A DNA stretch of 64,000 nucleotides from an uncultured Oscillospiraceae bacterium (GTDB lineage: Bacteria; Bacillota_A; Clostridia; Oscillospirales; Acutalibacteraceae): assembly GCA_910589395.1 (NCBI GenBank), contig CAJUTL010000006.1:36118-100117 (forward strand), given 5' to 3'. A program made the position numbers and the translations under genes. The notes beneath the pieces were generated by a model, which saw only the letters and a list, made by a program, of their open reading frames with translations, was not told the origin of the DNA and did not search any database. Of the stretch, positions 26,519 to 34,795 are shown piece after piece. Every line of letters begins with the position of its first letter. Within the stretch, counting starts at the first letter, position 1.

Positions 26519-28381
26519 ATGTCAGGAAAACAAAAGAAAATGCTGCTTCGCATTCTTATCAGCGCGGTGCTGCTGGTGGCGGCGGTGCTGATCCCCTATC
26601 GGAGCGGGTGGAGATTTCTGCTGTTTTTTCCGGCCTACTTTGTGATCGGCTGGGACGTGTTGTGGAAGGCGGTAAAAAATATTGCCCACGGGCAGATCTT
26701 CGATGAGAATTTTCTGATGGCCTTGGCTACGGTGGGCGCCTTTTGCACGGGCTTTTTCGGGGAAGGCGAATATCCCGAAGCGGTGTTTGTCATGTTGTTT
26801 TATCAGGTGGGAGAGCTGTTTCAAAGCTATGCCGTGGGAAGATCCCGGCGCTCCATTGCCGAGCTGATGAATATCCGGCCGGACTATGCCAATATCCGGC
26901 AAAACGGCGAATTGGTTCGGGTAGACCCGGAAGAGGTAGCGGTGGGAGAGCTCATCGTTGTCAAAGCCGGAGAGCGGATCCCCTTAGACGGCGTGGTGGT
27001 GGACGGAAGCTCTTCCTTAAACACCTCCGCTTTAACGGGAGAATCCCTGCCCAGAGAGGTGGAGCCGGGAGATGCTGTGATCAGCGGCTGCGTTAACCAG
27101 ACCGGGCTTTTAGAGGTACGGGTCACAAAGCCCTTTGGGGAATCCACCGTGTCGAAAATATTGGAGCTGGTGGAAAATTCCAGCAGCAAAAAGGCGAAGG
27201 CGGAGAATTTTATCACAAAATTCGCCCGTTATTATACGCCTGTAGTGGTGATCGGCGCCGTGCTGCTGGCGGCGCTGCCTCCCCTTGTCACGGGGGAGAG
27301 CTGGTCTGTTTGGCTGAACCGGGCTCTTGTTTTTCTGGTGGTCTCCTGTCCCTGCGCGCTGGTGGTTTCCGTGCCGCTGAGCTTTTTCGGCGGGATCGGC
27401 GGCGCTTCCCGCAGCGGTGTGCTCATCAAGGGCGCGAATTATCTGGAAGCGCTTTCCCAAACTGAGATCGTTGTGTTCGATAAAACAGGAACGCTGACCC
27501 AGGGCGTGTTTCGGGTGACGGATATCCAGCCCGAGGGCTGTACGGAGCAGGAGCTTTTGGAAACGGCGGCTTTGGCGGAAAGCTATTCCGATCACCCCAT
27601 TTCCCGTTCGTTGAAGGAAGCCTTCGGCAAGGAGGCGGACGCTTCCCGAGTAACTGACGCTCAGGAGCTTTCCGGAAGAGGGGTGCGGGCGGTGGTGGAC
27701 GGCAAAACCGTCTATGCCGGAAACGAAAAACTGATGGCAGAGCAGGGGATCCGGTGCCGTCCCTCCGGGAAAACGGGAACAGTGGTGCATGTGGCGATGG
27801 ACGGCCGCTATTTAGGCCATCTTATCATTTCCGACGCCTGTAAGCCGGACGCAAAGGAGACCGTTTCCGCCCTGAAGGCTCAGGGGGTAAAAAAGCTTGT
27901 TATGCTCACCGGGGACGCGAAAGAGGCGGGCGAAGCGGTGGCGGCGGAGCTGGGGCTGGATCAGGTCTATACCCAGCTGCTGCCTGCCGATAAGGTGGAG
28001 CGGGTGGAAAGCCTGCTTCAGGAAAAATCCCCGAAAGGAAAGCTTGCCTTTGTGGGGGACGGCATCAACGACGCGCCGGTGCTGTCCCGTGCGGATATCG
28101 GAATTGCCATGGGAGCCCTGGGCTCCGACGCGGCCATCGAGGCGGCGGATATCGTGCTCATGGACGATAAGCCCTCCAAGATCGCGGCGGCTATGAAAAT
28201 TTCCAAGGGGACCCTGCGGATCGTACGGCAGAATATCTGGTTTGCCCTGGGCGTAAAGCTTTTGGTGCTGGTTCTCAGCGCCTTCGGCGTATCCGCCATG
28301 TGGGAAGCGGTTTTCGCCGATGTAGGTGTGCTGATCCTGGCAGTGCTGAATGCTTCCCGGGCGTTGAGGCTGGGGCGTTAG
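26519..28381 (+). CDS. Heavy-metal translocating P1B-type ATPase
   Basis: 620-aa P1B ATPase exporting Zn/Cd/Pb-type cations from the cytoplasm. Membrane helices come first (about 10-110), then the actuator domain (TGES), the transmembrane ion site SCPCAL (about 277), the phosphorylated Asp in DKTGT (about 320), the SDHPIS nucleotide-binding HP motif and the GDGINDAP hinge. CPC with an ArsR-type sensor fits the ZntA/CadA group rather than copper pumps. No N-terminal HMA domain is present; it is supplied by the preceding gene. The ribosome binding site is weak. Confidence 0.92.
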   Translation: MSGKQKKMLLRILISAVLLVAAVLIPYRSGWRFLLFFPAYFVIGWDVLWKAVKNIAHGQIFDENFLMALATVGAFCTGFFGEGEYPEAVFVMLFYQVGELFQSYAVGRSRRSIAELMNIRPDYANIRQNGELVRVDPEEVAVGELIVVKAGERIPLDGVVVDGSSSLNTSALTGESLPREVEPGDAVISGCVNQTGLLEVRVTKPFGESTVSKILELVENSSSKKAKAENFITKFARYYTPVVVIGAVLLAALPPLVTGESWSVWLNRALVFLVVSCPCALVVSVPLSFFGGIGGASRSGVLIKGANYLEALSQTEIVVFDKTGTLTQGVFRVTDIQPEGCTEQELLETAALAESYSDHPISRSLKEAFGKEADASRVTDAQELSGRGVRAVVDGKTVYAGNEKLMAEQGIRCRPSGKTGTVVHVAMDGRYLGHLIISDACKPDAKETVSALKAQGVKKLVMLTGDAKEAGEAVAAELGLDQVYTQLLPADKVERVESLLQEKSPKGKLAFVGDGINDAPVLSRADIGIAMGALGSDAAIEAADIVLMDDKPSKIAAAMKISKGTLRIVRQNIWFALGVKLLVLVLSAFGVSAMWEAVFADVGVLILAVLNASRALRLGR

Positions 28382-28930
28382 TTGTTAGCTGTTAGTTGTT
28401 AGTCGTTAGAGAAGGGCACGTTTTTCTTCTGTCATTTCTGGGCACAAAGCAAGGAGAACCTTGCCCTTGTATTCCTGAAAAAGGGCAAAGGGAGAGATTC
28501 TTCACCGGGAAAGTGCCAAGAAAGCTATAGCTTTCTGCACTTTTTGTTCAGCAATGACAGACGGAAAATGAGCAAGTAACCGCTAAATTATAGTTTAGCG
28601 GCGAAGCGCCGCGGCCACTGGTGCCCCTACTTAGTGCAGGAAAATGATTTCTGACCCGACCGCAGGGACACCGTTAAATTATAGTTTAGCGAACTAGTCG
28701 TTAGAAAAGGGAAAGTTCTCTCTTTTGTCATTCTGAGGAACGAAGTGACGAAGAATCTCGTCCTTAATTCCAGGGCAAAAAGGAAAAGAACGAGATTCTT
28801 CACTTCGTTCAGAATGACAGGAGGGAGGTGAGTAGATAACCTCTAAATTCCAATTTAGCATACAAACCGCTTTGCCCTGTTTGGAAAGGCAGGAGAAAAA
28901 TGGAAAACGGTCAATAGATCATCATTTGTC
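28382..28930. repeat. Gene-free repeat region with two family A copies
   Basis: No gene. A copies lie at 28430-28560 (long form with an extra AAGAAAGCTATAGCTTTC hairpin) and 28726-28820 (short form). A TTAGCTGTTAGTTGTTAGTC run begins right at the ATPase stop. GCTAAATTATAGTTTAGC hairpins recur at about 28583 and 28672. Confidence 0.8.
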
Positions 28931-28978
28931 AAAAAAGCAAGGTCGCTTTACTCAATTAGAAGAAAGGAAGAATTTGAA

Positions 28979-29707
28979 ATGCTGGAGGTAAGGCATGTTT
29001 CCTGGGCCGCGCCTGACGGAGAACAGATCCTGCGGGACGTGAGCCTCACTGTGCCGGACGGTGGGCTTACGGTGATCACGGGGCCAAACGGTGGCGGAAA
29101 AACCACGTTGGCAAAGGTGATTGCCGGGTTGGAGACCCCAAGCAGCGGTGAAATTTTCCTGAATGGGAAAGATATTACCGCCCTGGACGCCACAGAGCGG
29201 GCCAGGGCCGGGATCAGCTTTGCCTTTCAGCAGCCGGTGCGGTTTCAGGGCTTCACGGTAAAGCGTTTGCTGGAGCTGGCAGCGGGAAAAGAACTGACCG
29301 AAAAACAGGTCTGCCGTTTGCTGAGCCGCGTGGGTCTGTGCGGAAAGGAATACGCGAGCCGCCGGATGGACGCTTCTCTTTCCGGAGGAGAGAGTAAAAG
29401 GATCGAGATCGCAGGCGTTCTGGCAAGGCAGTCGAAGCTGTCTGTCTTCGATGAACCGGAGGCCGGGATCGACCTTTGGAGCTTTCAAAACCTGATCCGC
29501 GTGTTTGAAGGGGAGCGGGAAAAGCGCAAGGGAGCTTTGCTGATCATTTCCCACCAGGAGCGGATCCTGCGGATCGCGGACGAGATCGTGGTCATTGCCC
29601 AGGGGAGGGTACAGCGGCAGGGGAAGGCGGCAAGGCTGCTGTCGGAGCTTGCGCGAAACGGCGCCTCCTGTCCTGGCTGCCGAAGGAAGGAGGTCGATTT
29701 CAGATGA
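28979..29707 (+). CDS. sufC: Fe-S assembly ATPase SufC
   Basis: 242-aa soluble ABC ATPase of the SUF iron-sulfur cluster machinery. Walker A is GPNGGGKTT (about 35), the Q-loop region is SFAFQQPVRFQGF as in SufC, the signature is LSGGESKRIEIAG and Walker B is SVFDEPEAGIDLWS. SufC typically has SGGE(K)KR and DEPxxGID. It overlaps the SufB-like gene by 4 nt. A C-terminal SCPGC adds two cysteines not usual for SufC. Confidence 0.88.
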   Translation: MLEVRHVSWAAPDGEQILRDVSLTVPDGGLTVITGPNGGGKTTLAKVIAGLETPSSGEIFLNGKDITALDATERARAGISFAFQQPVRFQGFTVKRLLELAAGKELTEKQVCRLLSRVGLCGKEYASRRMDASLSGGESKRIEIAGVLARQSKLSVFDEPEAGIDLWSFQNLIRVFEGEREKRKGALLIISHQERILRIADEIVVIAQGRVQRQGKAARLLSELARNGASCPGCRRKEVDFR

Positions 29708-30621
29708 ACAGTATCACAGAGCGGCTTCTGAATCTGGTTGCCGGTTGGAAGGGAAATTTTACCGGTGCTTATAGTGTACGGGAAAACGGACAGTGCAGCG
29801 AACTGCATTCCACCGAGCAGATTCGGCTTGTTCCGAAGAAAGAGCAGCCTGGTCTGGAGATCCACATTCTTCCCGGCACAAGAGGAGAAATGGTCTCCAT
29901 TCCGGCCTGTGTGACCCATGGTGATGTAGACGACTTGGTCTACAACGATTTCTTTGTAGGGGAAGGGGCAGAAGTCACCATTATTGCGGGCTGCGGCGTG
30001 CATCTGGAAACGGGCGAGCTCGCCCGCCACAGCGGCGTTCACCGTTTTTTTCTGGAAGAAAACGCCCATGTGGTCTATGAGGAAAAGCATGTGGGCACCG
30101 GCGAGGGAGAGGGGCTTCGTTCCATCGATCCGGTCACGGAGATCCATTTGAAGCGCGGCGCGGTGCTGCAAATGGAAAGCGTGCAGCTGGGCGGCGTAGA
30201 CAGAGCCCTTCGGAAAACCGAGGCCCGGCTGGAGGCCGGAGCGAAGCTGCTGATCCGGGAACGAATTTTGACAGAGGGCAATGAGGAAGCGAAAACGGAA
30301 TTTGAGGTGTGCATGGAGGGGCAGGGGGCCTCGGCCGATCTGGTTTCCCGCTCTGTGGCAAGAGGGAATTCACACCAGGCCTACCATTCCCGCATCATTG
30401 GAAACGCGCCTTGTACGGGCCACTCGGAATGCGACGCGATTTTAGCAGGCCACGGCAGAGTAGACGCCGCTCCAGAACTTTCCGCCAACCATGAGGAAGC
30501 CGCTCTGATCCATGAAGCGGCCATTGGAAAAATCGCGGGAGAGCAGATCATGAAGCTGCGTACCTTCGGCCTTACGGAGGAGGAAGCGGAAGCAAGGATC
30601 ATAGAGGGCTTTTTGGAATAG
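29704..30621 (+). CDS. SufB/SufD-like Fe-S scaffold protein
   Basis: 305-aa protein of the SufBD beta-helix family. The C-terminal half has RGNSHQAYHSRIIGNAPCTGHSECDAIL, then ELSANHEEAALIHEAAIGKI, the core of SufB/SufD including a conserved Cys and the His-Glu region. It is shorter than classic SufB (about 465 aa) and no sufS, sufU or second sufD gene is adjacent. Together with SufC this matches the compact two-gene SUF (SmsCB-type) systems described in anaerobes, where one SufB-like protein serves as scaffold. Sulfur could come from the cysteine desulfurase at 49131, by inference. Confidence 0.83.
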   Translation: MNSITERLLNLVAGWKGNFTGAYSVRENGQCSELHSTEQIRLVPKKEQPGLEIHILPGTRGEMVSIPACVTHGDVDDLVYNDFFVGEGAEVTIIAGCGVHLETGELARHSGVHRFFLEENAHVVYEEKHVGTGEGEGLRSIDPVTEIHLKRGAVLQMESVQLGGVDRALRKTEARLEAGAKLLIRERILTEGNEEAKTEFEVCMEGQGASADLVSRSVARGNSHQAYHSRIIGNAPCTGHSECDAILAGHGRVDAAPELSANHEEAALIHEAAIGKIAGEQIMKLRTFGLTEEEAEARIIEGFLE

Positions 30622-30679
30622 GAAGCCGCGGCCGCAGCAGGAGAGATGCCGGAAAATTCCGCCGCCCGCAAATTTCCCC

Positions 30680-30708
30680 TTGAAAAATCAGGAAAATTCA
30701 GGCATAAT
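30680..30708 (+). promoter_or_regulatory. Putative sigma-A promoter upstream of 30768 gene
   Basis: TTGAAA (30680-30685), 17-bp spacer, CATAAT (30703-30708). Start near 30715, about 50 nt before the ATG. Confidence 0.5.
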
Positions 30709-30767
30709 AATATTCAGAAAGGACTGCGGCTGTCCTTTTTGATATCAAAAAAAGAGGGGGAACTGAC

Positions 30768-31109
30768 ATGGGCCGTTATATGGTAGACCTGCAGGTGAAC
30801 CGCCCCGACGACCAGATCCGTCAGATCGTTACGGATTATATGGCGCGGGAGGGCTTTACCTATACCACCTACAAGGGGGAGGAGCTGTGGAAGAAGGGCG
30901 TCGGCATGATGACCGCTCCGCAGTTTATGAAGGTGAATTTCGCCAACGGGCAGGTACATATGGAGGCGTGGCTGAAATATGTGCTTCTGCCCGGCGTGTA
31001 CTTCGGTGAAATGGGCGTTACAGGCTTTTATGCCATCGCCGTGAAGAAGCCTTTGAAAAAGAGAGTGGATACTCTGGCGGCGATCCTGACTCAGCAGGCG
31101 CAGGCTTGA
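30768..31109 (+). CDS. Conserved hypothetical protein, 113 aa
   Basis: Small protein with no signal peptide at the start. Residues about 1-60 look like a mixed alpha/beta domain (VNRPDDQIRQIVTDYMAREG), and the segment WLKYVLLPGVYFGEMGVTGF is hydrophobic and may contact membrane. It has its own promoter and is closed by a strong terminator, so it is monocistronic. I do not recognise a family. A strong GGGGGAAC-type ribosome binding site and an intact frame argue that it is a real gene. Confidence 0.75.
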   Translation: MGRYMVDLQVNRPDDQIRQIVTDYMAREGFTYTTYKGEELWKKGVGMMTAPQFMKVNFANGQVHMEAWLKYVLLPGVYFGEMGVTGFYAIAVKKPLKKRVDTLAAILTQQAQA

Positions 31110-31124
31110 CGGGAAAAATACCGT

Positions 31125-31170
31125 AAAAAAAGCCGGGCAGACGGTTCAAAACCGTTTGCCCGGCTTTTTT
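31125..31170. terminator. Intrinsic terminator
   Basis: AAAAAAGCCGGGCA and TGCCCGGCTTTTTT with inner ACGGT/ACCGT form a strong hairpin with a T-run on both strands. Confidence 0.92.
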
Positions 31171-31283
31171 ACAGGTCTTTTCCGGAAAGGCGCGAGAGAA
31201 GCGCCTTGGCACTTTGTGTCAAAAATTCAAGAAAAATATTTCTGTATTTGCTAAAAAGCAATAGCAAAATTCTGCTGATTATG

Positions 31284-31290
31284 CTATACT
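31284..31290 (+). promoter_or_regulatory. Extended -10 element before oxidoreductase
   Basis: TGCTATACT is an extended -10 with no convincing -35 at 17 bp. Start would be near 31297, giving a leader of about 130 nt. Confidence 0.4.
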
Positions 31291-31427
31291 GTACAAATGA
31301 AGCTGCTGGGAGGGCAATTTGGTTTACATAAAATAAATCCGCTTCTGTTTATCACAGCTGCGGAAAGTGACAAAAGCAATGTATCAGTACGTCAGACCGG
31401 CGATACAACGGAAAGGGGTCAGGACTT

Positions 31428-32480
31428 ATGAAAGCTGGAAAACTCGTTCGGGTGGCAGTGTGCGGCGGCGGCGCAGTGGCGCAGGCCAGGCATCTGCCGG
31501 AATATGCGGCCAATCCCAATGCCGGGATCGCGGGGATTCTAGATTTTAACCGGGAGCGGGCGGAGGAGCTTTGCGAGCGCTACGGAGGCCGTGCCTACGC
31601 TTCCCTGGAGGAGGTGCTGGAGGACGAAACGGTGGACGCTGTCAGCGTCTGCACCCCTAATGTCACCCACGCCGACTACACCATTCGGGCTCTGAAGGCC
31701 GGAAAGCATGTTCTGGTGGAAAAGCCCATGGCACTGGACCTCACGGAAACAAGGGCCATGATAGAAGCGCAGAAGGAGACCGGAAAAATTCTAATGCTGG
31801 GCCACAACCAGCGGCTGGTAAAGGCCCATGTAAAGGCGAAAGAGCTGCTGCGGGAGGGGGCTATCGGCGAGCTGCTGTTTTTCCAGTGCAATTTTAAGCA
31901 TGCAGGGCCGGAGACCTGGAGCGCCGACCCCGGAGCAGCCACCTGGTTTTTCCGCAAGGACAAGGCAAATTTCGGCGTTATGGGCGATCTGGGAGCCCAT
32001 AAAATAGACCTGATCCGCTACCTGACAGATTCTGAGATCAAAAGCGTGTTTGCCAATATGATGACCTTGGATAAAAAGCTGCCGGACGGCACGCCGATCG
32101 AACTGGAGGATAACGCCGTGTGCATGTTCCATATGGAAAACGGTCTGCCGGGCATCATGAATTTCAGCTGGACCAATTACGGCGGGGAGGATAACGGCAG
32201 CACCATTTACGGAACCAAGGGTGTTATGAAGATTTTCGGGGATTATGTGGACGATATCGTTCTGGAAATGCGGGACGGCGTACAGGTAAAGTACAGCGTG
32301 GGCGCGATCCAAACCAACCAGAACCAGACAAAAAGCGGGGTGATCGATGAGTTTATCGCCTCCATTCTGGAGGGCAGGGAGCCCATTGTCACCGCTATAG
32401 ACGGCCACAACACCCTGGCAGTGATCGAAACCTCCATGCGCTCCGCCCGGGAGAAGCGCTGGCTGGAGATCGAATATTGA
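31428..32480 (+). CDS. Gfo/Idh/MocA family NAD(P)-dependent oxidoreductase
   Basis: 350-aa sugar or inositol dehydrogenase-type enzyme. The N-terminal Rossmann motif is VAVCGGGAVAQARHLP, followed by SVCTPNVTHADYTIRALKAG and the family signature KHVLVEKPMAL. The catalytic Lys is that of EKP, and the GDLGAHKIDLIRYL segment carries the conserved Asp-His pair. The C-terminal alpha/beta domain binds the sugar substrate. Monocistronic, between a terminator and a repeat cluster. Substrate cannot be told from sequence. Confidence 0.88.
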   Translation: MKAGKLVRVAVCGGGAVAQARHLPEYAANPNAGIAGILDFNRERAEELCERYGGRAYASLEEVLEDETVDAVSVCTPNVTHADYTIRALKAGKHVLVEKPMALDLTETRAMIEAQKETGKILMLGHNQRLVKAHVKAKELLREGAIGELLFFQCNFKHAGPETWSADPGAATWFFRKDKANFGVMGDLGAHKIDLIRYLTDSEIKSVFANMMTLDKKLPDGTPIELEDNAVCMFHMENGLPGIMNFSWTNYGGEDNGSTIYGTKGVMKIFGDYVDDIVLEMRDGVQVKYSVGAIQTNQNQTKSGVIDEFIASILEGREPIVTAIDGHNTLAVIETSMRSAREKRWLEIEY

Positions 32481-32489
32481 ACGAGTTTA

Positions 32490-32880
32490 TTGGTTGCTTA
32501 GACTAATGTTTAATGAGCAATTAGCAATGAGGAATGAGCAATTTAAGGGCTTAATTCGGTAAATTGGAAGTTGGCATGTTAGTTGTTAGTCGTGAGTAGT
32601 TAGTTGTTAGGAAAGGAAAAAGTCCCCTCGTTGTTATCCTGAGTCACCAAAGGCGGCGAAGGATCTCGTCCTTTGCCCTTTATACGGGGATTAAGGACGA
32701 GATTCTTCGTCACTTCGTTCCTCAGAATGACAAGAGAGAGGGGACTCTCCTCTAACAACTAATTACCTTACGACTAACAACTAGTTCGCCAAACTATAAC
32801 TTACCGTACAATTATCAAGCGTTGCTCGCAACGCCTGTGCCCTTATCTTTCGTCTAGCATCCAGCATCTAGAATCTAATT
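32490..32880. repeat. Gene-free repeat region with one family A copy
   Basis: No gene. The family A copy (32632-32732) carries reversed arm features relative to most others. AATGAGCAATTAGCAATGAG-type runs (32510-32545), TTAGTTGTTAGTC runs and CTAGCATCCAGCATCTAGAA near 32855-32876 also occur. Confidence 0.75.
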
Positions 32881-32887
32881 TGCTGTT

Positions 32888-33805
32888 TCACCGCAAAAGC
32901 TTTTTCAAGAAAAAATCTCTTGCTTCCTTTAGACTGGAAAACGGCGGAAGCTCGTCCCGTTGGGCCGCGGACAGCAGCAGGCCCGCTCCGAAATCGTGAA
33001 TGCTGATGCTGTCCAGCAGCCGATCGACAAATTGTTCTCGCTGTGCTCCGGCAAATTCTTGCAGCAGAAAGGGATCGCACCGAAATAACTCTACGGCGAT
33101 AGGCCCCAGCTCGTACCAGGTGGGCGCCAGGCAGGCGTCGGCGCAATCGATAACCAGCACCTTTTCTTTCCCGGTGACCAGCAGGTTTTCTCCGGTCAGG
33201 TCTCCGTGCACCAAAACCTTTTGGGAAAGGTCAAGTCTCCCTGCTCTTTCCCGCAGCTCCTCCGCCAGGGTGGGAGGCAGCTCGGAAAGGCGGGGATTTT
33301 GTAGAGCCCGTTCCAATAAGTCTATGGAAGGGAGCAGACTGTTTGCCGGGCGGTTTAGTTTACATAATATTTCCTTCGACCGCCGGACAAACCTGCGCTT
33401 CTGCGCGGGGGAAGCGCAGGCCAGCCAATCGCCCGCTTCCTGCCCTTCGGCGTATTCCATGATGAGATAAAAGAAATCGTATTTGTCCCGAATTTGCCCC
33501 CGGGCAAGTAAGCGGGGCGTGGGGATCCCCTGTTCCATCAGCCAGCCGCAGACAGCCGCCTCATTGTGAAAATCCGGCGCGGGGTCAAGTCCGCTTTCTT
33601 TGGGAAAGAACACCTTTGCCACGGTGTTTCCCGCCCGGAACACGGCGTTTGTGCCGGGGGTAAGCTTCTGCAAGGGCGCGAAGGGCAGCCTCTCCCGGCA
33701 ATAGATTTCCTGAACCAGCGGGGTAAAGGCGGGAATAGACTGGTACACCCGCCCCCAGTCGTCCCAATTTGCAATGGTTTCATGAAAAAACTGTTCTGCG
33801 CTCAT
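32888..33805 (-). CDS. Aminoglycoside phosphotransferase-fold kinase
   Basis: 305-aa protein kinase-like phosphotransferase. The catalytic loop VHGDLTGENLLV and the metal-binding VIDCADACLAP (about 205-230) are intact, and the N-terminal GNTVAKVFFPKES provides the ATP-anchoring Lys. Members phosphorylate aminoglycosides, choline, homoserine or other small alcohols; the substrate is unknown. ATG at 33805 overlaps the stop of the upstream GNAT gene by 4 nt (ATGA), so the two are coupled. The kinase plus acetyltransferase pairing resembles antibiotic-modifying gene sets but does not prove resistance. Confidence 0.82.
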   Translation of the reverse strand: MSAEQFFHETIANWDDWGRVYQSIPAFTPLVQEIYCRERLPFAPLQKLTPGTNAVFRAGNTVAKVFFPKESGLDPAPDFHNEAAVCGWLMEQGIPTPRLLARGQIRDKYDFFYLIMEYAEGQEAGDWLACASPAQKRRFVRRSKEILCKLNRPANSLLPSIDLLERALQNPRLSELPPTLAEELRERAGRLDLSQKVLVHGDLTGENLLVTGKEKVLVIDCADACLAPTWYELGPIAVELFRCDPFLLQEFAGAQREQFVDRLLDSISIHDFGAGLLLSAAQRDELPPFSSLKEARDFFLKKLLR

Positions 33806-34653
33806 GCTTCCTCCAGGCGGCAGTCGAAATTGTCTTCCATGACTTGAAATCCAATTTTTTCATAGACCCGGTTGGAGATAGGATTTGCCTTATCCACAAA
33901 CAGGGTGCAGTAATCAAACCTTTCTCCCAGCTTTTCCCGGCAGATGGCGGCCACTGTGTTTTGGCAGTAGCCCTTGCCCCTGTACTCCGGCGGCGTATAG
34001 ACCCAGTTGATCCCCACCCCGTGGGGCAGAGAACGCCCCACCACTGCGGCCATGGAAACCGGGGCCTTTTCTTTTGTTTCCATCAGGTACAATCGGCCGT
34101 CCTGAATGATACTTTGGAACCTTTCCCGCATTTCCTCCGGCACGGATTCTTCCCGCAGGGCTTCTTTGGTAAACGCGCATGCCCAGTCCGTCACGATGCC
34201 CAGCTCGGACAGTTCCGCCTTGCGAACGGTGGCCGATACCACCGGCGGCTCGCACAGCTCCTTGAGAACCATGATATCCATGGCGGCCCGCACCCGGTAG
34301 GGCTTGCCGTAGGCGGAAAAGAATGCGTTGCACAGCGTCTTCGAGGCGTTCACGCCGGTGATCTTGATTTCTTCCCTTCGTAAATATTCCGCCAGCAGCA
34401 CAGCGGCGGAAAGGGCGGCGGGGTCTCCGGGAATAGCGTTCAGGCAAAGATTGTAGGGCAGAGTGTTGCCGAACAGCAGCACGCTTCTCCCATCCTCTTT
34501 ACAGCAGCCGAACAGCAGATCGGGGCGGCAGGGCTCGTCTCGGTAAGCTGCGGCGTTCCCTAGATTCAGCTGGCAGACCGCTTCAAACTGCTGTAAAAAG
34601 GCCTGGTTCTCTGTCAAAAATTCTCCGGGAGTTCCATAAATTTTTACGTTCAA
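33802..34653 (-). CDS. GNAT family N-acetyltransferase
   Basis: 283-aa protein with a C-terminal GNAT domain. Acetyl-CoA motif A is WVYTPPEYRGKGYCQNTVAA, and motif B is in FVDKANPISNRVYEKIGF. The N-terminal half is a second, degenerate GNAT-like or unrelated domain. The TTG at 34653 follows AAAGGGGA with good spacing and is the most likely start; the reading frame extends upstream, but only through the promoter region. First gene of a two-gene operon with the kinase, divergent from the MATE pump. Confidence 0.8.
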   Translation of the reverse strand: MNVKIYGTPGEFLTENQAFLQQFEAVCQLNLGNAAAYRDEPCRPDLLFGCCKEDGRSVLLFGNTLPYNLCLNAIPGDPAALSAAVLLAEYLRREEIKITGVNASKTLCNAFFSAYGKPYRVRAAMDIMVLKELCEPPVVSATVRKAELSELGIVTDWACAFTKEALREESVPEEMRERFQSIIQDGRLYLMETKEKAPVSMAAVVGRSLPHGVGINWVYTPPEYRGKGYCQNTVAAICREKLGERFDYCTLFVDKANPISNRVYEKIGFQVMEDNFDCRLEEA

Positions 34654-34692
34654 GGCTACTTCCCCTTTCGCTTGGATTAGTATATTTGGCCT

Positions 34693-34722
34693 ATTATAGC
34701 GAAAAAGCCCGGGAAAAGTCAA
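34693..34722 (-). promoter_or_regulatory. Sigma-A promoter of GNAT-kinase operon
   Basis: Minus strand TTGACT (34722-34717), 18-bp spacer, TATAAT (34698-34693). Back to back with the MATE promoter. Confidence 0.65.
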
Positions 34723-34730
34723 GGGAAGGC

Positions 34731-34759
34731 TTGTGTATTGCGGAAGTCTCCTGTATAAT
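34731..34759 (+). promoter_or_regulatory. Sigma-A promoter of MATE gene
   Basis: TTGTGT (34731-34736), 17-bp spacer, TATAAT (34754-34759). The -35 elements of this and the divergent promoter are 8 bp apart, allowing joint regulation. Confidence 0.65.
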
Positions 34760-34795
34760 AGTTGCATACGCAACTTTTCAAAGGAGGGACCGCCT

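Noticed and set aside
32888..34653. Calling the kinase and GNAT genes aminoglycoside resistance determinants
   Set aside because: Both folds are broad families and neither sequence shows a named resistance-enzyme motif.
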